A stretch of DNA of 33,738 nt from Parachlorella kessleri. Lineage: Eukaryota > Chlorophyta > Trebouxiophyceae > Chlorellales > Chlorellaceae. The notes beneath the pieces are model-generated. The model made no database searches, had not been told where the DNA came from, and saw nothing but the letters and a program-made list of their open reading frames with translations. Below are positions 1-10,654 of the stretch, in pieces. Location of the stretch: the NCBI GenBank assembly GCA_001598975.1, contig BBXU01002331.1, positions 1 to 33,738 on the forward strand, given 5' to 3'. Positions within the stretch are counted from its first letter, which is position 1, and each line of letters begins with the position of its first letter. Position numbers and translations under genes: made by a program.

Positions 1-38
1 GTCCGCCCCCATCCCATGCATGGGTGTGCCAGCCCCAC

Positions 39-1019
39 CTGTAAGGCTCCATGCAAAAGAGTCGATGGTCATGGCCAGGTGCAGCTGGGACTGCGGCACC
101 GTGAGCGGTATCAGCGCCTTGCGGGCCGGGTCATAGAAGGAGTTGCAGGTGAACTGCACCACCAGCAGCCCGTACAGCAGCGGCACCTGGCTGGGCCACT
201 GTATGAGCGCCAGGGCAGCCACGGCAACCGCGTCCAGCAGGGCGGTCACCAGCAGCACGCGCACCCGGTTGCACCTGCAGGGCGGGGGCGTCAAAAGCTT
301 GGCTACCCTACACCGGCCGGCTGGGTGGGGAGGGGTGGCTCCCCTGCTGTGCTACGATATGGACAGGGAAGTGTTCGTTTTAAGTTGCTGGCTTCCTGCC
401 CGATGTGACACACAGCAAGACACGCGAGGCAAGAAAATGTCGATGCTGTGAGGCAAGACAGAGGGACAGCGCTGCGAGGCTGCAGCCCACACACTGCACA
501 TGCGGTGTGACCTCTCGGGGGCTCACCTGTCAGCCACAACGCCGCAGACGGGCGCCAGGAGCAGCGACGGCAGGAAATGGACGACAATAACAGCAGAGAT
601 GGCCAGGGAGCTGTGTGAGAACTCCTCCACTAGAGTAAGGACGGCCACATAATTCAACCACCTGCAACGTCCACACGGTAGGCCACACTCTGCACAACGC
701 CAAGAGAGTGGCTCCTGTCTAAAGGAGCTGGCGCATGCCAGCTGGTCCCAGACGTCCTGGGAGGACACTCACCCGCCAATGTTGTCGATGCACTCTGCCA
801 GCCACAGGATCCTGCCAGGGACCACCGCAAGATCGTGAGAAGCTAGCCAGACACAAATAAGACTGCACTGACGTTTTACTAGGATCATGATGTCACTCTT
901 ATCAGAGTGAGAGTTTCTGAGTTGGTTGCCAGTCTGTACCTGAAGTGCTTGTTGGTCTTCAGGCATTGGTAGTATGCCGCTAGAGTTCCGTGCTCCTGCT
1001 CGACCTGGGAATCCGTCAT
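39..1019 (-). CDS. MFS transporter, EntS/MFS_3-like drug or metabolite exporter (5' part, runs off left edge)
   Basis: Four exons join in phase: 1019-940, 811-773, 661-527 and 274-39, giving 163 residues before a donor (CAG/GTGGGG) near the window edge. The start is ATG at 1019, the first Met in frame with the family match. Visible: a first membrane helix entered through RILWLAECIDNIGGWLNYVA, where this family typically has a 'LWLAxxIS..GDWLNxVAL' pattern; a second helix ending in VCGVVADR; then the cytoplasmic MFS motif A (G-x-x-x-D-R-x-x-R); a third helix; and FYDPARKALIPLTVP, which matches the FFDPAR-A-LP stretch of EntS-type exporters. The expected role is proton-driven export of a small molecule across a membrane; the substrate cannot be read from sequence. 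The remaining eight or nine helices lie outside the window. Family assignment is confident, function generic. Confidence 0.85.
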
Positions 1020-1369
1020 CTTTTTTCAGCGTTGGGGCAAATGTCTATAGTTCAGCAGCCTCTCAGTCATGCGACCATGCCATTAAACATGTGCCGATGA
1101 CCCAGCAACACCGTCAGCCACAAGTGGCTCCAGCCTCGCAGTGCTTTCCAGCTTTTGGATGGTACAGATAAGAAGGCGTGGCGAAAGCACTGCCGCGATC
1201 AGATGGGAGTTCCTTGGGGCGCGTGGTGCTGAGCCTGCTGTGTTTGAACCGGGTTCCGTGGCAAGGGGCAAGGTAATCCCGTGTATACAGATATCCGTTC
1301 ACCTTAAAGACTGATATTGCACGCTTAAGTTGCACATCGAAGCAGCTTGTAGCAAAAGCAGGGAACGAC
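1020..1369. promoter_or_regulatory. Divergent intergenic region between the MFS gene and the coiled-coil gene
   Basis: About 350 bases separate the two start codons, which point away from each other, so this stretch must hold both promoters and both 5' UTRs. I see no clear TATA box or other recognisable element. The assignment rests on gene layout only. Confidence 0.4.
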
Positions 1370-2906
1370 ATGGCCGGTGAACTGCCAGGGCTGCTGCAGA
1401 GCGCGACTGAGGGTGTCCTGCAGGTAGGACGAACTATAGCCTGTGATTGGTATGCGAGCCCGTCAGCAACCGTAGGGCGGCAGCTGTAGCACTGCAACCT
1501 GAGCCACTTCCTTTACTGCCTCGCAGGAGCATGCACTGAGTGAGGACGAACGGAACCAGCTGCTGAGCGCAACGGTGAATAGGATAGGGGCATGGACAAC
1601 AGCCAAGCTGACAGCTGTCTATAACTGTACACTTGCTTTTTGCAGGAAAGGATAGCTCGCCAGCTCCAAAAAAGCCTGGCCTGCAGGTGAGGGCGCAAAA
1701 TCTGGCTGCTACACTATAAACGATGTAAAGTCACTGCTCAGCAGCCTTGCGGCTTCTTCAGATTAAATTGCTTCTTGTGCTACTCTGGCCGATCTCAATA
1801 GTGAGGTGTCCTACCTGTCTGGTGCAGGCCTGTTGCAGGCCCCACAAAGACCCAGGTTACACCATCGTACTTGCTGCAATCCCCCGTATACCGCCCCCTC
1901 TCTCCCGCTCCTGCAGACCTTGAAATACAGCAGCTGGAAGAGGAGGTGTGTACAGGGGCCGCTTTGTTTGGCTCGAAGTAGGGTTCAAACATGTTCGATG
2001 TTCCCTGCGTGAATTCCCCAACACATGAGGGTTGGGCAGGCCACGCACAGGCAGCAACAGCCATGTAGGAGATGGACTCCTGCTTCCACCATGCAGGTGA
2101 CTGCGGCCGCACAGCGAGCGGCTGCTGTGCGCCAGGCAGCCCCCGCAAAGCTCAGGGAGATCTACACAGCCAAGCTAGCGCAGCTGCGGCCGGTCACTGA
2201 CGCGCTGCAGCCCTGCGCAGCGGCTTCAGTTGCGGAGGCTGCGCCACACGCTGACTCTAAGCAGGAGCAAGGCCAGGAGAATGTGGCCCAGGAGCGGGAT
2301 GCGCCACTGACCTATTCTCCTGACCCGCAGCAACTAAAACAGAAGCTCGCAGGGGCCAGCACCAAGCTGCCTGTCTTGAGGTGGGAAATAAACGCATCTT
2401 ATGCATGCGTGGCTGGCTCAAACCTCATACATGCATGTGTATGGGAAGTGCAGCCAGCCATGAGGACAGCAATCTCTTTGTTAATACCGGTCTCAAGCGC
2501 AGCGTGAGCATATCTTTTGTGCGCAGCATGGATGCGCCTACTCACACATGCCTCTCGTTCTCACCTACTTGCCTTTGGTATGGCCAGCAAGGCCCCTGGC
2601 CGCCCGCTCAATGTGTTGAGCTGGGGACTTTGAGCCCCAGGGAACACTGGGGACATTGATGGAGGCACACCCAAGTGTTGCAGGGCGCGGCTGGAGTCGG
2701 CTAGCGACCGGGTGCAGCGAGTGTTTGCAGTGCTCAGCACGGAACTCAACCGCCCACCCCCCAACACTGTGGAAAGGGTACTCCTGGGCGGAAAGACGCC
2801 GGGGCGTCCAGCTGCTGCGGCTGCCAGCGGGACGCTGGGCACTTCCAGCCCGGCAGGCGAACAGGTGGGCTCGCTCTCCAGACCCAGGGAGCTGGCTGCA
2901 TGGTAG
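1370..2906 (+). CDS. Small coiled-coil protein, candidate kinetochore Mis14/NSL1-like subunit
   Basis: Seven exons join in phase: 1370-1423, 1527-1574, 1646-1686, 1839-1855 (a 17-nt micro-exon), 1917-1945, 2097-2380 and 2684-2906, with stop TAG. The product is about 219 residues. It starts MAGELPGLLQ and holds a helix with DLEIQQLEEEVTAAAQRAAAV followed by RQAAP, then a second helix (ARLESASDRVQRVFAVLSTE) and NRPPPNTVE. The order LEEEV, then R-x-A-P within a helical protein of about 200 residues resembles Mis14/NSL1, a subunit of the MIS12 complex that links the centromere to outer kinetochore proteins. That similarity is from memory and short. The gene itself is well supported because seven exons keep phase, and a TGTAA lies at 3391-3395. 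It could be another helical protein. Confidence 0.55.
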
Positions 2907-3493
2907 GGTGCTGCAGTGGGATCCGTCCGTGAAGCCTGGCCTGCTAAAACGCTCCAGTCGTGAGAATCTTGCGGCGGAGCTTGCCAGCTCCTAGGAATGC
3001 ACATACCCAGCCATGAAGACATGACGACCAAACAGTGGCTGGGGTTGCTCCAGGGACGACCTTACGCATACTGCAAGCAGTAGAAGAGGTGGAGGCTCAC
3101 ACGCTTCATGAGATGGTGCTGCTGACGTGCAGGCTGCTGAAGCGCGCGTAAGGGATGACCTGCAACCAGTGCCCATGACCCTGCCAGAGGAGCCCAGCAC
3201 ATGACTCGAACTACAAGTGACTGGATGTGATGGATGAGTAGCTCCACCGCAATGTCACAATATTAACCAGACTGAGGAGTAGGGCTTGGATGCCAGTGGC
3301 CTACTATGCTAGCTTGGGTTTTGCACCAGCAAGGAATTTCAGGAGCTCGATCCTCTTGGCGAATGCCGTGACAGGGCTGCATGGCACCGTTGTAAACTAC
3401 ACCGATGGCATACTGCTGAAATCTACCATCATATCCTGAGAGGAGAGCTTGCCACACCTAGCCATCAGCACCATTGCAAGGCCCACGGGAACC
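2907..3493. other. Convergent intergenic region, 3' UTRs
   Basis: This lies between the stop of the plus-strand coiled-coil gene and the stop of the minus-strand PhzF gene. I find no gene in it. A TGTAA at 3391-3395 is a candidate poly(A) signal for the plus-strand gene. I found no matching TTACA on this side for the minus-strand gene. Confidence 0.4.
3391..3395 (+). terminator. TGTAA candidate poly(A) signal
   Basis: TGTAA is the usual poly(A) signal of green algae. This copy lies about 485 bases after the stop of the plus-strand coiled-coil gene, a normal 3' UTR length for chlorophytes. A five-base motif alone is weak evidence. Confidence 0.3.
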
Positions 3494-4996
3494 TCACAAG
3501 GCCTCTTTGGGCAGCAGCAGGTGGCCTTTCATCACCAGCACCGCATGACCAGCCAGCTCCACCCTCCCAGCAGCCTCATCCACAGTCACCCACAGGTCCC
3601 CGCCCCGAGGGGAGCACTGGCGCGCCCTCAGCTTCGTCTTCCCCAGGCGGCCAGCCCAGAAGGGGCCCAGCACGCAGTGGGCGCTGCCGGTGACAGGGTC
3701 CTCGGGGATGCCGGCCCAGGGGGCAAAGAAGCGGGAAGTGAAGTCATAGCTGCTGTTGCTGCCTCCTGGAGCATGGGGGCAGCAGGAGGTGCGCTTAGTA
3801 ATGCTTGCGACAGTGCTGTAAGCATGTTCGAAGTCAGCATGTGCATGCGGTGAGGCGCGCGACACGATAAATTCTGCAGGTGCTATGCCAGTACCTTTGT
3901 AGCAGTGTTGCCAAGCAAGACTTCAACATGGAAAGCGTGCGATTGTGGCGCTGACCAAGCTGCCAGGGGGGTTAAAGGAGAGCACATCCAGTAAACACAG
4001 TCCGCAGATCCCTACGTGGTAAGCTTGTACTCACCTTGCGCGGTCACGATCACCCCAGTAAGTTGGCCCCTGGTATAGGCTGCTTCCAATTGTTGGGCAT
4101 GGGGCCTGAGGGATAGGAGGGCCTCGTCAGCAGCATTAGCCTCGGTATCTCTTAGTACCACTGTCAGGTAGCGCACAGAAGGTGCATAGAGGACCACTTC
4201 AACTGCCGAAGTGTCCTTCACAATGGCCTGCAGAGCAAAAAGCCTGTGGCATTCATTGGAACTGCATAAAATAAAGATAAAAATCAAGTCAGACAAGAGC
4301 AAAACACCGCAAGTGAAGCTCCAAACTAAGGGTATCGGGCACCCCCTGAAGCCGCCATTTGAAAGTGTGAGGTTAATGCATGAGGCAGAGGCACTGCACC
4401 TTGACAAGCTCGCTGTCAATTCCCATGCCAGCTGGGACATCTGCAGTGGTCGCCACCGAGGGGAAGTCCATGCACAGCAACCCTCCTCCAGAGCCGTCTG
4501 CCTGGCGCCTGACTGTAAGCTCCCCACTGTTTGTCTCAAAACGAAGTAGCTCAACGTTGGACCCTTCGCCTGCAGGATTCTCACTAGCGTATGTTGACAC
4601 TGTTCATTTTACACGCAAGGTGGCTGGCTGCACTGCCCATCGCATGAGGCGCATACCTTGAAACAGGGCTGCTGCTGCTGCGAGGGTTGCGTGGCCGCAA
4701 AGTGGCACTTCCACGGCTGGGGTGAACCAGCGGAGGCGGAAGCGCTGGCACTTGTGGAAGTCACCACCTTCGTCCAGTGCTTCCAAGAAAGCGGTTTCGC
4801 TAAGGTTCATTTCTGAGGCTATGTGCTGGCGGGTAGAGTCTGCCAGTGGGAGGGCTGAGCCTGGCAGCAGGCACACAGCTGCTGGGTTGCCAGCAAAAGC
4901 TCGGTCTGTGAAAGCATCGGCCTGCAGACCAGCGGGCCATATGTTGAAGCAGTGCAAGTGCGCCAAATGCCGACCCGTTGTGGTAACCTGTGTCAT
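3494..4996 (-). CDS. PhzF-family (phenazine-biosynthesis-like, DAP-epimerase fold) isomerase
   Basis: Four exons join in phase: 4996-4657, 4569-4400, 4227-4035 and 3765-3494, for 324 residues against roughly 290-300 in typical PhzF proteins. The start is ATG at 4996 in a good context (ACC before ATG); the frame upstream offers only GTG. Landmarks in order: DAFTDRAFAGNPAAVCLL (N-terminal strand and GNP motif), NLSETAFLE (the Glu is the PhzF catalytic acid/base), RWFTPAVEVPLCGHATLAAA, then the second domain with SRFFAPWAGIPEDPVTGSAH (family Asp-Pro and TGSAH motif) and VELAGHAVLV near the end. Bacterial PhzF isomerises an aryl-diene acid in phenazine synthesis, but eukaryotic relatives have other, mostly unknown substrates. 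No phenazine genes are nearby. The protein looks intact and should be active; no targeting signal is obvious. Confidence 0.93.
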
Positions 4997-7470
4997 GGTG
5001 CTGTCCGGCAGCACGCCCACTGGCGCATGACGTGCAGCACTATGGCACTATCCAAAAGCACGGTCGAAGGCCAGTTCACAGTTAACTCTACTTGAGCCAC
5101 TTTACCTGGTATATTAGAAGCTCTCGCGTGCCCATGTCCGTCGCTGCTCCCGCAACAGATTCACAAAACGGTGTCAAAGAAACGAGCTTCGGCAGGGACT
5201 CTGCATACTTGGGTTTCACGCGCCATGCCTTGCAGGGCGCAAGCAAGGCGCTCAAGGCAAGGCTCTCTGGCATGGAATCAACTGCTAGTTTCAGTCAGCT
5301 GGTACATAGATCATCCGATAACTGGCAACACATAACGGAAGCTGAGAGATTGGAGGTACAAGTCAGCCTTGTCCTTGCCTGTGACTGTGGGATCAGCCAG
5401 CACTGCTCCTTGTATTACAAGCCTGGTAACGCCGCGTCAAGTCAGGGCGAGAGTGACATGTCCAGCAACACATAAGCATCATGCACAGTGATAGCATGAT
5501 GAGACACCGTAAATATGTGGGCCAACAGACAACAGGCAACACAGCATTCAGCTCCGAGCACCATCGTACCATTGGATAGAACGCAGTAACACAAGGTTGT
5601 GACGGGGTGAAGCAATGCCAAACCCTTGGAATCTAGCATGACGGAGATGAGGAAAGAGGGGCAAATAGGGAGGTGGAAGAAGATCAGATCGACGCTCCCA
5701 CTGTGTGAACAGAAGGATGCCAACGCCTTGGGGGGCTCTACAACAAGCTAAGCAGGAGTCTGAGGAAGCCCGGGTCAAAAAACCTCAATCACATCTATCA
5801 ACCGCTCCTTGGCGTGACCGGACAGCAACAAAACTACTGCAGCACCAACGATTATGTTCAGCTATGCTTTGAAAGAGCTCAAGCCTTCAAGACAACTGAA
5901 GAGCAAAGCCACAGCATTCACAACAGGGGAGGCTCGATCACACGTCACCAGCGGGGGTAAGACTGGCCAAGTCGGCCTAGAGGGCCACGGGGGAAGAGAC
6001 AAGCCATGTCCGAGCAAAGAATTCTGCAGAACCAAGTGCTTACTGCCATCACGTTCAGCAGCGTCCAAGACTTATTGGTAACATGGTCGCCCACAACCGG
6101 AAACAGAAGGTCAGCCCTTCCCTAGCAAACAAGTGAAGCAAATCAGGCAAGCTTGGCACGAACCGCACCGCAAAAGACCGTGGGATATGAACCACAGAGG
6201 GGCGGAGAGTGACTGCGAACTTGCAAGTGTCGATGAAGTGATGTTGGGTTCGGCAGAAAACTCAGAGGCTGCATCTCAGCAATCACTACCCTCAAGCACA
6301 CACATCAACAGGACATATGGGCCAGTAAGCAACAGAACTAAACCACTTTAGTAACCAGCACCTGAGCTTCATTCCTTGCCAGCCACGTAAATCAACACTG
6401 ATGGACAGCACTCGCAAGGGGCACCAGGTACTATCCGCAAATAGGGCTTCCTCTCCTAAGCAGTGCAGTGGAGGGAGCAAGCAAGTGCCCATCCAGGACC
6501 TGTTCCTTGCTGGACATGTCAGACTGAGACGCCGGCGCCACTGTACAGCCAGGCCACAGATCCCAGAGGCAGCGATGGCAGTATTGATGTTTATACTTTT
6601 GGAAAACAACCTGGACCTCCGGATCAGGACTACTCAAGGATACTGGCTAGTACAAGAAGGCGCAAGACTCGCCTGGACGGGGTAGGTGATGCTGCGTCGT
6701 TGGCACTCACGCCTCCAACTGAGCAGGGGTGGTAGGGGGCCGGCAGCGCAGGTACGTCCGCATGGAAACAATGATATCAACGAGGCGTCCTCCCTATGGG
6801 ACGCCAACAGAGTGACACTTCCGCAGCAAAGCTTGCATCTCATCCTGTACCTACGGCCTCATGACTGACAACCACCCCTGGCTAAGCCGCTTAGCGGCTG
6901 AGTTGGGATATGCATCAAAGAAGGGGTCCCTACCTCCCAAATCTCATCACGAATCATCACAAATCAGGCTGCCTAAATCACTCATAGGAGCAGCACTTTG
7001 CTCCCTGCTTACCAAATGCCTCCTTCAGCTGCCCGGCCACTGGTCAGGGCCGGGGAAGTCTGCTTCGCCACTCAAGATATCATCCAGAAGGCCCTGTGGC
7101 AGGAAGAACAGAGGCAGTTCATGAGCAGGGTTAAAGTGTAGGCTATTGACCATGACTGACAAGGAGAGGTGTCGCGATGCAAGACGCATTGTCCAGACCC
7201 ACCCTGCCTCTCACCCCCACAACCGCAGTGAAACCCACTCCATCTCTTGTAGAGAACATGAGAAGGCACGCCTGCCACGTATCGGCAATTAAGGCTGGCA
7301 TCAGCGGACACGGTCAGTGCGGCATGTGGGTTGCAGGTGCAATGAACGCCCCAACACAGCAAAGTTCAAATGGTGACTTGTTCACCCCAGAAAACCCCAC
7401 ATCATGCCCCGCAGCTGGCAGTGTCTAGCTCGCAGCCGGCCTCAAGCACACCAGAGAGTGGGGAATTAGC
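4997..7470. other. 2.5-kb stretch without a convincing gene; possible long 3' UTR of the SBP gene
   Basis: This lies between the start of the PhzF gene and the stop of the SBP gene, both on the minus strand, so it holds the PhzF promoter and the SBP 3' UTR. The longest open frame (5092-5475, plus, 127 codons) has no recognisable motif and no splice partners. A TTACA at 5415-5419 (TGTAA on the minus strand) would end an SBP 3' UTR of about 2 kb, which is long. I saw no RNA gene, repeat array or transposon end. Confidence 0.35.
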
Positions 7471-9972
7471 TTAATAGAAGCTCTCTAGAATAAAGAGGGC
7501 AAGGTTGTTGGTCCGCACCGGGTGCTTGTGCAGCAGCAGGGTGAACCCCGCTCTGACATGGGGCGCCAGCTCTTCAGGCGTGGCTTGAAACAGCAGGACA
7601 CTTGCAGCCTCCAGCAGCTCCTCCTGGAAGGGGCTAGCACCACTGGCAGCGGGCACAGCAGGCAGTGAGCGTGCGGCATTCAGGGAGGAGGCAGGCGTTG
7701 GGCTGACCTCAACCAGTCCCTGGCAGTCTCCCTTTGGGCCGGCTGGAGGGGGGCAGGGGAGGAGCCAGCCTGGGGCAGCAGACGGCTTGGGTGGCTCGGT
7801 TGTTGCCGTTTGGCAGGTGGTGAAGGCAGGAGGGGGGCTGGGGGTGACAGACTGACCCCGTGCCTTGCCATCCAAGCTGGGCAGGGGCTGCGGGGAGGCA
7901 TGGTGGTGGCAGGGCGGGGCGTGCCGCCTGCCGCTGGCCCCCTGAACTGCTTGGAGCCACTCTTTTGCTGTGGGCTGTTGCACTGGCGGTTGCGGCGAAG
8001 GGGCTGGGCTGGGCCAGCAGGGCGCAGCAGGAGACAGTGGCAGGAGACCCTTCCCGCCGGCCTGTGGAGAGCGCGCTGGTGCTGCTGCTGGTGATGCTGA
8101 AGCTGAACCTGCCACCGGCAGCGCCAGGGACCCCGGGAAAGGCAGCCCCACAAACTTTGAACCCCAGCCTAGGAGTCTGCTGGTGCTGGCGGCTGGGGTG
8201 CCGAGCTGCTGCTGCTGCTGCTGCAGGGTTGCGTTCGGACCCTGCTGTCTTCGCTGCTGGTGCGCCTGGGCCCCTTCGCTATCACCCTGGGGGAGCGTGT
8301 CAGGATTGAAGCCAGCCCCATCATCTGGTGCCAGCAAGGCTCCCTGATCCCAGGCAAGCCACTCTAAGTCGCTGAGTCGCTGCACCAGCTTGAACTGCTC
8401 CTCACTTGTCAGACCTTGAGAGCAGGGGCTTGGAGCCAGCTGCATGCTGTCTGCGCTGTGCTGCACCGCCGACAGGCGCCCTCTGGTTGCTCTGCAAGGC
8501 ACAGCGGTGACCACCGCTGCTGCGGGAACAGCAGGGAGGGACCCCAGGCTGGGTGGCTGCGCACTGGGCCTCTGCAGCCGCTGTGCCTGTTGCGGTTGCC
8601 CCGGACAGGCCTGCTGCCTCCAATCCATTGCAACCGCAGCAGGGCTGGCAGGCAGCTTGCCTGGCTGCAGTGAGTCAGGCAGGGGAGGTATGATGTAGCT
8701 AGGCAGGCTGGCAACCGGAAGCCCGGCCTGGCCACCCATGGATGTCACCAGTCTGTCTGGTGCTGTTTCCCCTTGCATCTGCAGGTGCCCTTGCTGCGGC
8801 TGCCTATGCTCTTGCTGCAGCTGCTGTGCCTGGTGCGCCAGCTCGCTGTCACCTGGCACAGCAGGCGCCGGGGACGGGAGCTCCGCTGCTAGCGGAAGCA
8901 TGTAAGGCGCCATGCCTGAAAGCGTGGAGGCATCGGACGCCTGCCGCTTAGTCCGGGCGGGACCCTCCCAGGGCTGGCTGCAGGGATCAGCGGGTGTCGC
9001 ATCACAGCTGTCGGGCTTGTGCATTTTGCGGCGCCTCTGCGCGTGTGCCTGCAACGCTTGGCGGCAGCTCTTCCTGCAGTATGCAGCTAAGGCACCCCGC
9101 TTAGAACTAGATTCTTCAATCCCGGAGCACTTTGGCCCCTCAGGCAGAACTTCCACACTGACAGGCCCTGTGGCTCACACCCAACAACTTCAGCTTGCCG
9201 GAGAGTGCCGTGCCGGGAGCATCACAGGAGCAATCGTTAAGGGGCAGGCCTTACCTTTCACCATCAAAGGCCGACACGTCATGGAACCGTCCACACTGCA
9301 GGAGACACTAGTGTGTTCCAAATAAACATCTGGTGGGCAGGGACATAAAGTGGTCAGAGGGCACCATGAGTAGCAGCTCCCGCCAGCCAAACAGCACAGC
9401 CGGCTGTATGCTTGCCCGTCTGAGAGAGGGTAGGACAGCGCTGCGAGCTTAGGTACTCCATTTCGAGGTACAGCTTACCTGCTGGCAGAAGCGGACCAGC
9501 CTGCCGCCCAGCTCCAGGGAGGGCAGGTTGGCGTGCTTGCGGCATATGTGGAACCTCTGCAGGGCAAAGCTAGCACAGCTTGCACGGTCACTTGGGGGAG
9601 GCCCTGGCACTGCCTGCCTACCAAGCATCCTCTCTGCCCACCGAACGTCAGGTTGTTCACGGAACCAGTCACGACTATGCGGGGACTACCATTCCACGAA
9701 GTACGGATATGAGGAAATACAATCAGGAGCCTCCCATGGAGCCGCTCCATACGTTCTTAGACATGCACCTTGGCTGTTCAAGATGCGGTTGAGATCGCGC
9801 GCAGGCTACCTTAAACGCCGTGGTCCTTCAGTCACGACCTGATATGCGGCCCCACCTTATAGTACCGAACCTCCTTCTCAATAGCTCCACAAACTTGGCA
9901 GCCCCGTTTGCCCCTCTGCCGTGACACGACGGCAACTGCTTGAGGATCCTCCTGACGTAGCTGCGGCTCCTC
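7471..9972 (-). CDS. SBP-box (squamosa promoter-binding protein-like) transcription factor, N-terminus unresolved
   Basis: Four exons join in phase: 9972-9856, 9556-9479, 9295-9255 and 9073-7471 (TAA), covering 612 residues. The SBP domain spans exons 1-4: GCQVCGAIEKE and RYYKRFHICRKH form the first zinc site, RFCQQ/CGRFH..FDGERKSC the second, and KSCRQALQAHAQRRRK the basic nuclear signal that overlaps the second site. The family binds DNA at GTAC cores, and green-algal members include the copper regulator CRR1. The long last exon is low-complexity, rich in Pro, Ala and Gln, with a (CAG)n run coding a poly-Gln stretch. The C-terminus (about 50 residues, FQEELLEAASVLLFQATPEE onward) is ordered and hydrophobic, perhaps a protein-interaction helix. 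Upstream, an in-frame TAG just before 9972 and a good acceptor mean one or more 5' exons are missing. An ATG at 10232 with a donor after 10175 is one candidate, but its phase does not join directly. Confidence 0.92.
8205..8225 (-). repeat. CAG trinucleotide run coding poly-Gln in the SBP protein
   Basis: Consecutive CTG triplets on the plus strand read as CAG on the coding strand and encode seven Gln in a row in the low-complexity tail of the SBP factor. Such runs vary in length between strains and are common in transcription-factor activation regions. Confidence 0.85.
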
Positions 9973-10232
9973 CTGCTAGACATGAAGAAAGTTGCAGACC
10001 TCTTGGTAGGTCGCTGCCTAACCACCAGCGGTTGATGAAGGAGTTTCAAGCAGGGCCTTCACCCCGCACCGATGCCCGCACCGTCTCAGGCGCACGCCTT
10101 CTTCGGCTAGTCACCAGGGGACATGACGTATCCATAAGTAGGTTGGGATAAGAGCTTCACTCTCCAAGCTTTACCGACAGCTGCAATGCTGAGGGCAGTT
10201 GATCGCAAGCTCTGCAGCACGCCGAGCACCAT

Positions 10233-10654
10233 CCTGGCAGAGAATCAGTCGTGGTACAACGCGTCGTCCAAACCCTTTGGCGCGCAAAAGTCCCAACTCG
10301 GCCTACAACTTAGGCGTTGCAGTGCGCTTTGATGTGCAATTATCATAGTGCGCAATGCGTGATCTTAGACTGGCTGAACCACCCGACAGCCGTGTCAGCC
10401 CCATGGTATGACACAGCAGTAGAGCTCTCGGCACTCCTGCAACATGGATTGATCTAGATCAGGTACATACAAGTCGCATAGAACTTGCGGGGGTTGCAAG
10501 AAGTGTGTGCATAGTAAACCCCGTGAGCAGTACAGTCAGCGGTACGTCGCAAACTTTGTCCGAGATTTCGCGAAACCCTGCAGGACTCAGCCTCCTCCAA
10601 TAACGTCGGGTTCAAAAACTCGTTTTCCTGGTGTCTTGCGCCGGGTCGCTGGCC
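10233..10654. promoter_or_regulatory. Divergent region between the SBP factor and the QCR10-like gene
   Basis: This holds the promoter of the plus-strand QCR10-like gene and probably 5' exons or the promoter of the minus-strand SBP gene. A TTTGGCGCG at 10276-10284 matches the E2F consensus TTTSSCGC, but one short match in a GC-rich genome is weak. No other element is clear. Confidence 0.25.

Noticed and set aside
1990..2010. GGTTCAAAC-like string resembling a tRNA T-arm
   Set aside because: No matching acceptor, D-arm or anticodon stem at the right distances.
4604..5020. Start of the PhzF protein at 5020
   Set aside because: That position is a GTG codon; the first in-frame ATG is at 4996 with a good context.
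5092..5475. 127-codon plus-strand open frame
   Set aside because: No recognisable motif, no splice sites in phase with another exon, and composition like its non-coding surroundings.
7810..8347. Plus-strand open frames opposite the SBP low-complexity exon
   Set aside because: They are shadows of the Gln/Pro/Ala-rich coding frame on the minus strand.
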